Below the pieces are notes generated by a model. The model worked only from the letters and a program-made list of their open reading frames with translations, made no database searches and was not told the origin of the DNA. Positions 28,038 to 40,593 of a stretch of DNA of 64,000 nucleotides are shown piece after piece. Position numbers and translations under genes: made by a program. Origin of the DNA: Paramecium sonneborni (Eukaryota > Ciliophora > Oligohymenophorea > Peniculida > Parameciidae); NCBI GenBank assembly GCA_905182985.1, contig CAJJDN010000026.1, positions 251,684-315,683 on the forward strand, written 5' to 3'. How positions within the stretch are numbered: position 1 is the stretch's first letter; every line of letters starts with the position of its first letter.

Positions 28038-29956
28038 ATGGATCATTTTGAGAGAATTCGAAAAATTGGTAAAGGTAATTTTGGGGATGTTCTTTTGGTA
28101 TCAAGAAAAAGTGATGGAAAAGTAAGTTGTCTCATTCTAATTAAAGCAATTTGCACTAAAAAGAGTTGATTTAAGTTTGAGGGATAGTTTTGTTGTTGAC
28201 CCTCTCAATGAAGTTAAGGTTCTAAAATTATTAGACCATATGAACATTATTAAACATTATGATTCGTTTGTCCATAACAATAAACTGTGTATTCTTATGG
28301 AATATGCAGAAAATGGTAAAATTTTGAAAAAATAGTCTAAGCTGATCTCAGTTTAAAAATCAAGGAGGCAAAATAAAATAATCAATTCATTGAAGAATCT
28401 ACAGTTCTGTATTTCATTTATGCATTATTATAGATTCTTGCCTGGTTAACCTAATTGGCAATAGCGCTCAATTACCTTCATTCTCAAAAGATACTCCATA
28501 GAGACATTAAAGTATAAAACATTTTCTTATGCAATGATGGAATTGTAATGTAATTTAATTAATTCTAGGTGAAATTGGGGGATTTCGGTATCTCAAGAAC
28601 TTTAGAAAACACTTCTGAATTAGCATAAACCTCTATAGGTATTTAATTTAAGAAAACAAATATATTAGGTACTCCATTTTATCTTTCTCCTGAATTATGT
28701 CAGAATTAATCATATAATCATAAAATTGATATATGGATGTTGGGATGTGCCATTTATGAATTATGTACATTATAAAAACCATTTACTGCTGAATCAATCA
28801 ATGTAATTTACACTTTAATATTAAATAAAGGCTTTAGCTACTAAAATTATAAACGATTAACATACAAAAATCTCTAATCACTACTCTGAATTTCTGTCTA
28901 ATCTTGTAGATGAAATGTTACAAAAACAACCAGATAAAAGACCAGAAATTTCAAAAATATTGTCATTTCCATAAATTCAAATTGAAATCTAAAAACTATC
29001 CAAAATTTATTAATCTAATAAAATTATACATTAAAATACTGGATTTTCATCCAGTAAAAAGAGCAACAGAATGCAACAGAATTCTATACACTTTTTAGTT
29101 GAAAAATCAAAATAATAATAAGGTTTATCGCCTATTTGTTCTAGAAGAAGCTAATCTAAACTTAACACACCTTATTAAGGCTACAAAACAGATGTTGTTG
29201 ATTAAAATAGTCCACATTTTAAATTAAATGGAAAATAATTAGCTGCTAATTTACATACTCTACCAGACTACATAGATGATTAACAAAAAACATAAACTCC
29301 AATTTCTACTCAAAGAACAGAATCTAATGAAGTTAATTAAAAACATCTAAAATATTAAAAATCTATATCAATTAATACTCAAATTGATGATAATAATAAT
29401 AAACGAAATTAAGAAGTCGAAAGTTAACCTACACTAATAAAAAATTAAAAATCGTTCACTTTCGTTGATATTTTTTTTAATCCAAATACACCAACATCCC
29501 CTAATAGATCCTTATTATTAACAGACTTTCTAAAAAGAAAATTAGGAAATGAAAAATTTTACTAAATGAAAATAGTATTTAAATTTTATAATTTTTTTAG
29601 TTACTTGAATAAAATAATGATCCTATTAAATTATTAGATTAAGAAAAAGGATTGGTTTAAGATATTATTGGAGAATAAAATATGGATTGTGTTAGAGTAT
29701 TTCATTTTTTATAAATAATTAGATATTTAAACTCTTAATTAGTTGTTCCATAACTCCTTAAGCAAGTCATGGTAGAGCTAAAAGTGCATAAGTGTTTACT
29801 CAAGAAAAACAGGAAACATTAATAGATATCATAAAAGAGTCTGACTTTTAGCCTACAAATTCGATTGGCTCTAATCCTGGATTAGAAATTTCATTTAAAA
29901 ATCTCTAGCATTTTACTGAAGAAGAATAATCAATGCAATAATAATTAAAGGAATGA
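28038..29956 (+). CDS. NIMA-related (NEK) protein kinase
   Basis: 569 residues after removal of eight introns of 20-30 nt, with spliced length exactly divisible by three. The kinase domain is at the N-terminus: MDHFERIRKIGKGNFGDV, ALKRVD (Lys), ILHRDIKVQNIFL, LGDFGISRTL, GTPFYLSPEL, DIWMLGCAIYELC and KRPEISKIL. The combination IxRKIGKGxFG with LGDFGIS and GTPFYLSPE is typical of NEKs, which in ciliates are numerous and act on cilia and cell-cycle functions. The C-terminal 280 residues are Gln/Ser/Asn-rich with no domain. Introns include 28122-28146 (ending AAG) and one in the linker before ILAWLTQ that must be removed to recover the canonical helix E. Ends QSMQQQLKE. Confidence 0.92.
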
Positions 29957-30704
29957 GTTTATATTTAACTAATAAGTTTCTTTTATTTTTTTTACAATAA
30001 TTTTTATTTCTACTTTTTATTATTTATAAAATTCATCTAATAATTTCAAATTTAATCGTTATTATTTTAAAACTATTTCAAAATTTTGTTTTAAGATTTA
30101 CTTAATTTATTGCTTATATTTCTTAAACTAATAATCTTTAATTAAAATTTTGAGCTTTTCTAAGTTAAATAGTAGAAATAAAGCAAGCCTTATGCTAATT
30201 AATTTTTAAATTTAATACCCAATAACTTTATTAGGGGTATAACTTTAAAAATTAAAATTTATGTCTTTTGATGTGATAATCGTATCCTTTAATAATTCAA
30301 CATATTATTGTTATTTTACATAAAATAACTCATGATATTAATAAATGTTTAAGAATAATCAAATTTTAAGTTGATTTATTAACGATTAATATTATAAATA
30401 TTGAAAAAGATTTGTTTAAGTTGTTTTCTCTGTATATTTTTTAATCAATTACTAATTATAAATATTTACTATAATATTTTTTCCTTAATTGAAATCTTTA
30501 ATAAAAATTTAGAGATTATATGATAACACTAGCTTAATTGTTTTTTGTTTTAATAAAGAATAATTCTAAAAATTTATAATACTAGAAATAGATTACCAGA
30601 ATATTTAATTTAATCATTAGAGAAGTTGTTAATTTTATTTCAAAAAATGCAAATTAATTTATATTACGTAATCAAATCGTTAATATTCTTATCGGTATTC
30701 AATA
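29957..30704. other. Intergenic, nothing recognised
   Basis: About 750 bp, very AT-rich, between two plus-strand genes. No sustained frame on either strand in the ciliate code and no RNA gene or repeat seen. Confidence 0.5.
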
Positions 30705-32958
30705 ATGCAACAAAAGAATTAAAGAAAGTATATCTCAATCTAAATTTTTAGATCATCAAGAAGTCCTTCAAGAAATCCTAAAACCACTAATAATACATTA
30801 ATCAGTAATACAATTAATATTTCTCCAAACAAATTTAATAAAAAGAGAGGTACCTCAGCAACAATTCCAACAGAATCATATCGTGTTGGATAGTAAGATT
30901 AAGTTAAAAAGCGTAAGGTTTCTAAAATAAACAAATAAATAAATTCAAAAAAACATAATTTTGTAAGAAATGAATCAAAGTTGAAAGAGATTCAAAGAAG
31001 ATAAGAGATAGGATTGGATTTTTTAAACAAAATTTCTAAAAATAAAATTTAATTGCTTCTTCAAAGTATAGATTGCTATTTACATATAGGATAGAAAACT
31101 TAAGAGCTTTAAATATATTAACAAAATATGAGAAAAAAAGCATAGGGTTCATAGAAATTTGAGATACATGTAAAATAGAAATTTAAATTACATCAGTAAT
31201 AAAAATAAAATGAACATATAAATAGAAAGATGGATACAAAAAAATAATTGCAAAATTATCGAAATATTTTTAAAAGTAAAACAATTTTAAATAATAGAGA
31301 GTAAATCATAATAAAGATGTAAAAAGAGAAGTGTGACATCAATAACTTAAAAGAGAGAATACACTAAAAGAAATTCAAGTTAAAAGACAAAAAATGAAAT
31401 CACAACCTAACTCACTGTTTATGAAGGAGATTTGTTGGATAAATACAAAAAATTATAAGCTCGGTATTCAAAAATACATTAAACATTTTTTGATGAGAGT
31501 AGTTGCGTATAATATTTAACAGATACAGATCCATAAAATTTTCCTTCTTAACCAACCTTGAATAATATGTAATAAATTTTAACAGCAGAATTATCACTAA
31601 ATAGAGATGAAAAAGTATAAATGAAAGAGTTTAGTATTCTTGAAAAAGAATTCAATAAGATGCATAATGCAGCTATTAAAATTTAGAAGGTTTGGAGAGG
31701 ATTTATAACAAGAAAATAAATTTTGGATAAATAATTTGAATAATATTATTATAAATAACCAGAAGTTTTTAATGTAGAAACTTTCAGAAGTTAATTTCGA
31801 TTTGATAAAGATGGTTAATCAATTTAATAAGGTAGAGAGCAAACTTTAAATTAACTTACTCATTAGACTGATATTAATATTATCTTAGATTTAGAGTCTG
31901 ATAAAAGGGAAAAATAAGAACATAAACTTAGTCCTTAGATTTCGGATAAATTTGTCAAATATTAAAAATTGAAATGGCAAGAACTACTTGATTATATAAC
32001 TAAGCTAGAAATACACAATTAAGGAAGATCAATTAATGAAGTACTTAAAGATTTGAAAGAATTCACTAAGTAATGTTCTAAAGATTGTTCACTTACCAAA
32101 TTTCAAATTAAGAAATTAGAGATTCAAGTTCCTTAATTTTCATAAGAATCTATGGTTATGAGTGAAATTAGATAAGCAATGTGTTCTGAAAAATTAATTA
32201 AACAAATACTTACTCCTTCTATAAAATTAGAGAATGAATCCATTTTTGAAGAATAACCATTTCATTAATTTGCCTAAAAAAAAGTTGATGAAATTTTGAA
32301 TAAATCATAAATGAATGAATTAGTGAAAATGAGAGAGTAAATCTTGTAGGAATAATAGGAATTGCAACATAGAATTTTGACTAAATAATTTTAATAGAAA
32401 TAGGTATCTCCTAGAACTTTTGAGGAAAAATATTAAACTTTAGAAAAATGGGTTAATAAATAATATGAAGAGATTGAAAATAATAAAATTAGTTTCGAAA
32501 AAGGATGGCAAGGTTTATACGAAACTTTTATATATACTGAGAAAGAGTTAAAGTTTTTATAACAATAACAAATTTTGTAACTTTCTTAACTTTCTAATTC
32601 TCAACAATTTATAAATTATTCAATTTCAGCCTTTTCAGATTCTGCTTACAAAAAATCTCTTTAAGAAATATCAAATTATAATGAAACTCTTCTTATTAAT
32701 AATTAAAATGATGAATTTGAGAACAATCGTTTATAAACTCATAATTCGACATCCTAAACTCCTGATGAAAAAGCTAAGTTTTAAAATTTTGAGATTAATA
32801 AGGAAACTATAGAATGGGATGATGAATAAATGTTGTCAAGTCAATAATTTATATAAAATCATTACATTAAAGATTCTAATATAAATTATGTAACTAGGAA
32901 AATTCTTTAAAAAGGGTTAAAATAAGTTGAAATAGATTATCTGCATTAGGAAGTATGA
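30705..32958 (+). CDS. IQ-motif coiled-coil protein
   Basis: 743 residues, one 22-nt intron at 31276-31297; the spliced length is divisible by three. The N-terminal 60 residues are Ser/Arg/Thr-rich. A central calmodulin-binding IQ motif reads AAIKIQKVWRGFITRKQ (coded near 31671-31720). The rest is Gln/Glu/Lys-rich with long predicted coiled coils (ELVKMREQILQEQQELQHR). IQ plus coiled coil suggests a basal-body, axonemal or cortical scaffold regulated by calmodulin, which is inference. Ends KQVEIDYLHQEV. Confidence 0.78.
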
Positions 32959-33174
32959 ATAATCAATAATAAAAGATTTAAAATGAAGAACTAAGTTGGC
33001 TAAATTATGATGAATTTAAATTTTATATACTTATGGAGATATCAAATTTAGTTTTAAATGAATTGTTAGAAGAATTTTAATAGGAATGTATATAAAAATT
33101 ATTTTGAATACTTATTATATATAACATTTATTTTTTTATAATATTATATTAGATAAAATTTAATAGCAATATAT

Positions 33175-34388
33175 ATGAACATTATATATTGGTTTACTTT
33201 TCTCACATCAATTCTATGCATTCAAATACAGCTTTCTAAATTTAGTATGTTGAATTCAATAGACGCTTTTGAATTATCTAATTATGCAAATGTGCAATAT
33301 TATGGTCCAATTTAAATAGGGACTCCAAAATAACAATTAAGTGTTATTTTTGATACAGGATCTCCATATCTTTGGGTTACAAGTGATTAATGTTCAAAAT
33401 AAAAATGTCATGATAGCAAAAAATTTCTAACTTTTAGATCATCAACATACAAAAACTTTTCTAAATCTGATGAATTTGAATATGCTTCAGGAAGTTGCAA
33501 AGGATATTGGGGCTCAGATTATGTTTAATTATTAGGGGATGATAACACAAGAGTAAATTCAAACATTTTATTCGCATATTAAGATTCTGGATTTGACGCA
33601 GTTAAATCAGATGGGATATTGGGCTTAAGCAATGATAAAGAGATTGATAATATATTTGATTTGGCATATTAATAAGGTTCAATAAAATCTAATCTTTTTG
33701 CAATGGAACTAAGAAATACAAGGGAATAATCACTATTTTATTATGATGATATCCCATAAGAGATTATGGATAATGTGGAATGGGTTCGAGTTTTGAGAAA
33801 AGACTATTGGGTATTTAATTTAATTAGAATAGACACTAAAAGTTTTAAATATCTATATTGATGGATATCCTCTTAAGACAGGAAATGTGAAAGAAGCATT
33901 AATTGATTCCGGAACATCACTTTTATATCTTCCTAAGAATGTTGTATATAAATTATTTGAAGAATTAATTTTATAAGATTGCAGATTATTCGATAGTAAT
34001 GTATTTTGTCCTTGTAAAATACCAAGAGATAAGGTTAAGTAATATCCAATAATAAAAGTATTTTTGGAAGGATTAATTTTAGAATTAGATATTAATGATT
34101 ATATGATGACAGATTTGTCATATTTAGGATTATGTTATATAGGAGTTGAGATAGAATCATAAATGAATATAATGATATTTGGTGATATTGTCATGAGGAA
34201 ATATGTAGTAGTATTTGACAAGTAGAATAATAAGATAGGTTTTAAAGGGTATATAATAAAATAGTAAAATTAGTGTTGAAAAATTGAAGAACATAAAAAC
34301 AACAAGTTATTATTGGATTGAAATAATAGGATTTGTAGCAATAATTGTTAGTTGTATACTTTTATAGATGAATTTATCAAAATTATGA
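33175..34388 (+). CDS. Pepsin-family aspartyl protease with a C-terminal membrane anchor
   Basis: 388 residues with two introns (33811-33832, 22 nt; 34249-34273, 25 nt), in frame throughout. It starts with a signal peptide (MNIIYWFTFLTSILCIQIQ). Two catalytic motifs of family A1 are present: VIFDTGSPYLWV near residue 75 and ALIDSGTSLLYLP near 245, plus YYGPIQIGTPKQQLS before the first and IMIFGDIVMRKYVVVFD near the end. The region between has paired cysteines. After the protease fold, removing the second intron continues the frame into WIEIIGFVAIIVSCILLQM, a single membrane span with a very short tail. If that intron is kept the protein ends at TGA 34277-34279 without the anchor. Confidence 0.92.
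34249..34273 (+). other. 25-nt intron that decides membrane anchoring of the aspartyl protease
   Basis: GTATAT...ATTAG, a typical size for this genome. Splicing joins GFKG to VEKLKNIKTTSYYW and the membrane span; retention leads to a stop 4 nt after the intron end. Confidence 0.75.
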
Positions 34389-34410
34389 TATATTAATATA
34401 ATTATTAAAT

Positions 34411-35191
34411 ATGGACGAATCCCTTAAACAATATCTACCAAAAGATTATAAAAGAAGAGCATATTATACTCCATAGGATGTATCAGTACATAATACAGCA
34501 AATGATTTATGGGTAAGTTTTTTTGGGAAGGTTTGGGATCTTACATAACTTGTCTAAGAAAATATATCATCGAAACTATGTGAACCATTAATCAAAATAG
34601 CTGGAAGGGATATCTCTTATTGGTTTGATAAATAAACAGGAGAACCTAGAAAGTAAGGAATTTTATGATTATTTTTGAATAGATAAGTAGATATCAACAC
34701 AGGTTTGATTACTTATTATTGTCCATAAGGTAGATATTTACACATTCCATCATCTGATCCTTGTGGCGATGATGAACTTGGAAATCATACTAAACCGTAA
34801 AATTATAATAATTCATTATTTCAAGATGGTGGAACAACGAATAATAATATTGTATTGGAAATTTGAGTAATAAAACAAGAAAAATTAAAATTATCAATAT
34901 GCTTACTGATCATGAAGACATTATTGAAGTAATTTTATATTGTAATTTAATCTTAAGGTTCCATCTGAAGAAACTATAAATGAAATTCTTGATAGATATA
35001 AACTAATTAATGCACATGCTGCCAGTTATACATGGAAAAGATTAGGCAAACCATTAGACATGGAATTAACTTTAAGTACTAATGGGATTCCTGATGAAAC
35101 TGATGAATTTGAATAATTAGGAGTTCCAGAGAGTTAATGGTATATACCAGCAATACATTTATATTTTAATGATGATTTAACAGTGGCATGA
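34411..35191 (+). CDS. CYB5D1: Cytochrome b5 domain-containing protein 1 (CYB5D1)
   Basis: 230 residues after three introns (34653-34682, 34797-34825, 34929-34957; the last two end in AAG), in frame. It matches the CYB5D1 family end to end: [60 protein letters not shown], then a ubiquitin-like C-terminal part [43 protein letters not shown] and [12 protein letters not shown]. The length is nearly that of the animal protein. CYB5D1 is a ciliary protein reported to act at radial spokes and in ciliary beating. The heme-ligand pattern is altered compared with classical cytochrome b5, as in the family. The gene starts only 22 bp after the protease stop. Confidence 0.93.
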
Positions 35192-35219
35192 TGTCAATCA
35201 TTATTATATATTATTATAT

Positions 35220-37694
35220 ATGATTAAGCGTAATCTTAAATGGAGAATTAATTCTGAAAGAGAAAATAATACACCTAAACCAAAATCCATTAGTATAGAA
35301 TCGCCTAGAAATCCAACTTATTTAATCAGGAGAGAAATCAAATCTAAAAACTCTTAATTAAAAAGCCCCTAATCAACTTACACTAAATATGTTTTTTATT
35401 CTAATCAGATTAGTCCTGTCAGTTCCCCAAACAATTCTAAAATTATTAAACATGAAGAATAGCAAATTAATTATCCCAGCAACAATTTTAATTAAGACAG
35501 GAAGCATTCATTAAGTACTCTTTCTACAGAAAATCGTAGTTTTAAACATAAGTTATTAAATAATAATAAGCAACTTTAAACAGAATCTATAAAACTAATT
35601 ACTTAACAATTTACAGAATTTAATGTTGATCTCCCTATCGATAATTTAGTAATTTAATAGCAAATAGATATTGAATGTTCAAATTTGTATATGTAACAAA
35701 AGAAAATTACATGTAATTACTTATTTGATGATAAGAAGAAAAAAAAATTAAAATAAATGATGCAGTAGTTTTAATCTAAAGAACAGAGGAAATCAAGTAC
35801 ATTGACAGATTAGGTCATGAAATTAATTAGAACAATAAAATAACCATCTTATAGATATGAGGCTCAATTAAGATCGTCCAGAATTTGGTTAGAAAATGCA
35901 TGCTTTGAACCAGTAAAATTAAAATAAAACTACACATACTCTTAAAGTTAATTTAAGTTTTATTTTAGTTAATATTTTGATAAACATCTGAAATTTTATA
36001 GAATACTTGAAATAAATAATTAGCTTTTATAATTGATGAATAATCATCAATAAATAACTAAAGACCTATAAGAATAACGTAAAGCTGTTTTCTTAGATAA
36101 AATTTATAATGATGCAAGTATTGAGTATTATAAAACTGAAACATTGTTTAGATTTAAAGATGAAATATAGACCTATGGAATGTATATCATATATTTAATA
36201 TTAGCTAGGATAGATTTTTTAAATGAAAATTCTTAATTGAGTATTTCAGTTCATCACAGCAATTCTGAATTAAAGGAGAGAGATAAAAAACATACTCTAC
36301 TTGAAGAAGATGATGATTCAGAATTTTTCAAATATGCAAAAGTAAATGAATTTTCAAATCTAATTCTTATCTAACCAGAATTAAGTACAAGTCTAAAGAA
36401 ATATTAATTTCAACAAGAATATATTATTTCTGAATTAGATAAAAAGTCTAAAAATTAATTATTATCAGTTGATTACACAGTAATAGATTAAAAAATATAT
36501 AATGATAATATTAATCAAGTTGTACCCACTTTTTAGGAAGAATTTTCTAATTTAACATTTTTTAAAGTTTATACATAGCTTTACAATTATAATTATAAAG
36601 ATATCCTAAATGGTAATTTTTACCATATAAATCCTATTGATGATTTAGAATATGAAGCTCCTAATTTTGAATCTATGGAAAGTGAGAATGATGAAAAAAA
36701 GAATAAAATTGATAAAAAAAAAATGTTATATGCATTAAAGAATTAAAAAAATTGGCAGAGTGGACTTCTTTAAAAATAAAATTAAACAATTTAGGAAATT
36801 AATTCTCAAAGAGCTTCAATATAAGTATTTTCTAATAAATAAAGTCCAGAAGTAGAATCTCCTTAGCTTCCATAAATTAACATTTTATAGCAATTTTCAG
36901 ATAATTAAAGAAAGAGTAAAGGTATTAGAAAATCAATTCATGGTAGAAATGCATTATCACCTAAATCTCCAGGTTAACGAGATAAAGCATTATCATTTTA
37001 ATAAGCAGATCTTCTATTTCCAAATCTAGTTGATATGTCTTAAGATTCAGTAGAGGAAATTAAAAGAACAAGTATGTCAAAATCTTAATAACAATTTTCA
37101 AAACCAATTTTTGATATCAATTCATTTTAATATAGAAGTTTAAAGAAGGAGGATTCTGGTAAGAATCTTAAGGAATTTAAAATGGTATAATCTATTAAAT
37201 CAGATTCTATGTCAGATTCAGTTAATTAGAATATGAAATAAATTCCATTATAAAATGTAAGGTTTTATTTAATTATAAGAAAGGTGCAAATCCTTAAAAT
37301 ATTAAATTGGAGACAATGTTACTTTATGATTAAATGATAAAAAGAAATAGATCAAAAAAGAAAATAGCTTCTATTTTAATTTAGCATGGATTGCTAAGTT
37401 AATTTTAGGAGTTTATGGATGTTCATAGAAACTTCAATTTAAATAGTTATACATAAGATGGAATTCCATTTATTTCTTTAGCTGCTGCAAATGGACATGA
37501 AGGCATTATTCGACACATGCTAAATTACAATGTTAATTTAAATTAAATGGATGTAAGATTAATTATTTTTAATTATTTTAAAGTAAGATGGGAATACTCC
37601 TCTTTATTATGCCATGATTCATAACAATTTTGAGGTAGCTGATCTTCTTATTTAAAATGGTGCAAACCCTTATTTAAAAAATTAAGGAAAATGA
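35220..37694 (+). CDS. Large Ser/Asn/Gln-rich protein with C-terminal ankyrin repeats
   Basis: 806 residues with two introns near the 3' end (23 and 31 nt, both ending AAG); spliced length divisible by three. Most of the chain is hydrophilic and low in domains, with a Lys-rich patch (DDKKKKKLKQM) near residue 170 and many Ser-Pro sites. The last 110 residues hold ankyrin repeats: DGIPFISLAAANGHEGIIRH and DGNTPLYYAMIHNNFEVADLL, then NGANPYLKNQGK. Ankyrin repeats bind partner proteins; nothing more specific can be said. It begins 28 bp after the CYB5D1 stop and ends 64 bp from the convergent gene at 37759. Confidence 0.82.
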
Positions 37695-37758
37695 TCAAGA
37701 TTTGATTAATTTATATATACTTTTAATTATAAGAGTCTAAAAATATTACAAATAATAT

Positions 37759-38400
37759 TCATTAGCAATAAGGACAATAGACTTTTGTGAGAGGTTTAAG
37801 TTATCGCCCATATTTTCTAGATTTTTAAGAATTGTTTATCCAAAAAAAATTACACAAGGGATTCAAACAATTCTGTAATTGCATTTAATACATCATGCAT
37901 TTAAGTTATTATTCATATAATTAATTAACTAATTATTCTATACCTCTTATTTTAAGTTATTTTACAAACTCTGGACATAATTTCATCCCGCAAAAACAAG
38001 TAAAATGAGGTTAAATATCTAATAGTTGTTCTTAAAAAAGGTCAAATAGGCATTTTTCATGAAACATATGCTGTCCAGTATCACACTGGATTATTATTTT
38101 ATTCTAAAAATTAAATTTTCGACATTTTAAACAATCCTAATCCTTATTATAATTTTTGCTCACACTTCTTTCCAATTTTATACTATAAGGACTTTAATCT
38201 AAAGTTTTAATACGACGATTGCAACTTTTTTTAGGAGATGATAAACTTTTATTTTTATTTTTATTTCCAAAAGCTTTGATCTAAAAATCCAATTCTTTCA
38301 TTAATTTATTTTGTATATAAATAGGTACTACATTTTTGTGGACAAGAACATCTTTAATTAACTACATTTTTTCATATTTCCAATCAGAGTGAAAATGCAT
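37759..38400 (-). CDS. Cys-rich protein with RING/IBR-like zinc-binding pattern
   Basis: 213 residues, one exon. It has a first cysteine cluster CLKCRKFNF...IIQCDTGQHMFHEKC...FTCFCGMKLC, and a second cluster (NCLNPLCNFFWINN then VYCPYC at the end) that resembles the in-between-RING domain, which usually reads CPNxxC...CxxC. The cysteine and histidine spacing suggests an atypical RBR-type E3 or another zinc-binding adaptor. The N-terminal 95 residues are basic with a Ser-Pro stretch (KSLSSPKKSCNRR). I am sure of the gene and of the Cys pattern, not of the ligase function. Confidence 0.72.
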
Positions 38401-38568
38401 TGTAATTAATAAAATTTAAATAATTACTTTTTATTAATAAAGAATTTAGTAAAGTCAAAACTAATAATAAGAATTGAATATAATGTGATTCGATTCAAGA
38501 TTAAAACAAATCTACAAGTATTCTAAATCAGATATATATTAATAACAATTAATAATAATTTTATATTA

Positions 38569-40075
38569 TCATTATTTAATTTCTCCACAATCAACAATAA
38601 CAATATTAACTTTAGGTTTATCTGATTCTGTTTCAATTTTTTCAATTACATCAAGTAATTCAATTCCCTTAGAAACTTTACCAAATACAACATGTTTACC
38701 TAAATAATTAAAATATATTAATTTACCATCAAGCCAAGCTGCTTCTTTAAAAAGAATGAAAAACTAACTTCCATTAGTATTTACACCAGCATTAGCCATA
38801 CTCAAATATCCACGTCCACTATGTTTATGATTGAAATTCTCATCTGCAAATTTCTCTCCATAAATGCTTTCACCCCCAGTACCATCTTAAAAATTAAAAA
38901 TAATATTTACTTCCTGCTGTAAAATCTCCTCCTTAAAGCATGAAATCTTTGATCAATCTATGAAATTCACATCCTTTATAATGTAAAGGTTTTCCTGATT
39001 TACCAATACCTTTCTCTCCTGTACAAAGTGCTCTAAAATTTTCAACAGTTTTAGGACAGGATTTTTTGAATAATGTGAATTCAATTCTTTTAGGTTCATC
39101 ATCTCCAATTTTAATATCAAAATATGTAGTTATATTTGTAGGATCACTTTCTACTAAAGACACAGGAGTAGCCTCTTCTTCATAATAAGATTATTAAAAT
39201 AATTTTCCATATATATCTTTCTCTTTTTATTTTGATATATTAATCTTTTTTTAGACTTCATGCATTTCTTCAACAACAGCTTAATTATTTGGATCAATAG
39301 TATAAGCTGCTTTCAAATCATTCTTAGCTTCAGTATAATCTCCTAAAGAACTATGTGCAATTGCTCTTCTATAATATGCCTTTACTAATTAAACATTGTT
39401 TGGCTTATCTTAAATAACCTTTGATGCATGATCCTTAGATTCTTTATAATCTTTTGTATAAAAATAACAAAGACTAAGATTTAAATGTGAAGCCAATTTT
39501 TATTCATGAGCAAAATCTGTTTCAGCTTCAAAATAATTAACTGCCTCAAGATATTATTTAATAGCTTCAGAATAATTCTTAGCCTTAAAAGCAATTGTTC
39601 CTAACTCTTTAAATTATTTGGCTTCATTAGTTTTTTCTTCATCACTCATTTCCCTTATTGTATATTAAAAATTAATTTTTACCATTTTTGCTTCTTTTTC
39701 TCTTTGAAATCTATTAATTATACATCAAAAATAAGAGTTGCACCACCTGGTATTTTAGGAGGACTCCCTTAATTTCCATATCCATAATCAGATTTAATTT
39801 TTAATTATGCCTTTTCACCCTTCTTCATTGATGCAACACCTACATCCCATCCTTTAATTACTTCTCCTTCACCTAAAGTAAAACTAAATGGATCTTTTCC
39901 TTCATTTGAATCAAATACTGTTCCATCCTCTAATTTTCCAGTATAGAACATCTTTTATATATAATCTATCAATTACCTCACATACATTTCCTTATTACGG
40001 TTAATCTCCTTAACCTTCCTCAAGAATTAGCTTTTAAATTCCTTCATCTTCATTTAGACTTATGTATTCAGCCAT
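38569..40075 (-). CDS. Dual-family immunophilin: FKBP - TPR - cyclophilin fusion
   Basis: 466 residues with four introns (39952-39976, 39654-39682, 38886-38910, 38700-38726); the spliced length is exactly divisible by three. Domain order: an FKBP-type prolyl isomerase ([57 protein letters not shown]); the linker [20 protein letters not shown], which is the junction seen in large FKBPs; three TPR units ([47 protein letters not shown]); then a cyclophilin ([42 protein letters not shown]). Protists such as Toxoplasma carry this FKBP-TPR-cyclophilin architecture. TPRs of this kind usually dock on HSP90. If the 29-nt intron at 39654-39682 is kept, translation stops shortly after the FKBP domain. 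Confidence 0.92.
39654..39682 (-). other. 29-nt intron linking the FKBP and TPR parts of the dual immunophilin
   Basis: GTAAAA...AATAAG. Splicing gives KQKWEMSDEEK in frame, matching the conserved FKBP-to-TPR junction. Retention gives a short tail and TGA, leaving an FKBP-only protein. Confidence 0.75.
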
Positions 40076-40593
40076 TTCTATTAGAATTTTCTAGAAAAAT
40101 TAAAATTATTATTAAACACATTCATAGAATTCATAAATTTAATATATTCATCAATTATTATATATTATCACATGTTATAATTATTTTTACACTCTCAAAA
40201 AAATTGCAATATATTTTTATTCACTTCAAAATTAATCAAAAATCTTTCATAAATAAGAGGGCTCGAATATTTGAAATTAAGTACCAATTCATCTATGTAG
40301 ATAATTTCAAAAACTTATCTCTAATCCTTAAATATTTATATATTTATAAATTAATTATTTATCAAAACTCAATTCTATATATTTTTTATTAAGAAAACTT
40401 ATTATACTGATTTTAGAGTTTTATCAATAACTAATATTAATGATATTCTATAAATTGTAATATAATTATGATAAGAATTTTTATGTTATTTCAAGTAAAA
40501 TTGATATCTAAATTATTTTACAAATAAAATTAATATTTGTTGTTCAATTCAAAATAGTAATTATATAAATTAAAAAAATAGTCTAATTAAATC
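40076..40593. promoter_or_regulatory. Divergent intergenic region
   Basis: 518 bp of AT-rich DNA between the start of the immunophilin (minus) and the start of the small gene at 40594 (plus). It should contain both promoters; no motif was identified, and the open frames in it look like chance. Confidence 0.4.

Noticed and set aside
31412..31597. Minus-strand frame MIILLLKFITYYSRL...
   Set aside because: Antisense to the IQ/coiled-coil gene, whose frame is long and contains a recognisable motif.
40204..40392. Plus-strand 62-residue frame in the divergent promoter region
   Set aside because: Low-complexity Ile/Tyr/Lys composition, no Gln-coded stops, no motif; probably chance in AT-rich DNA.
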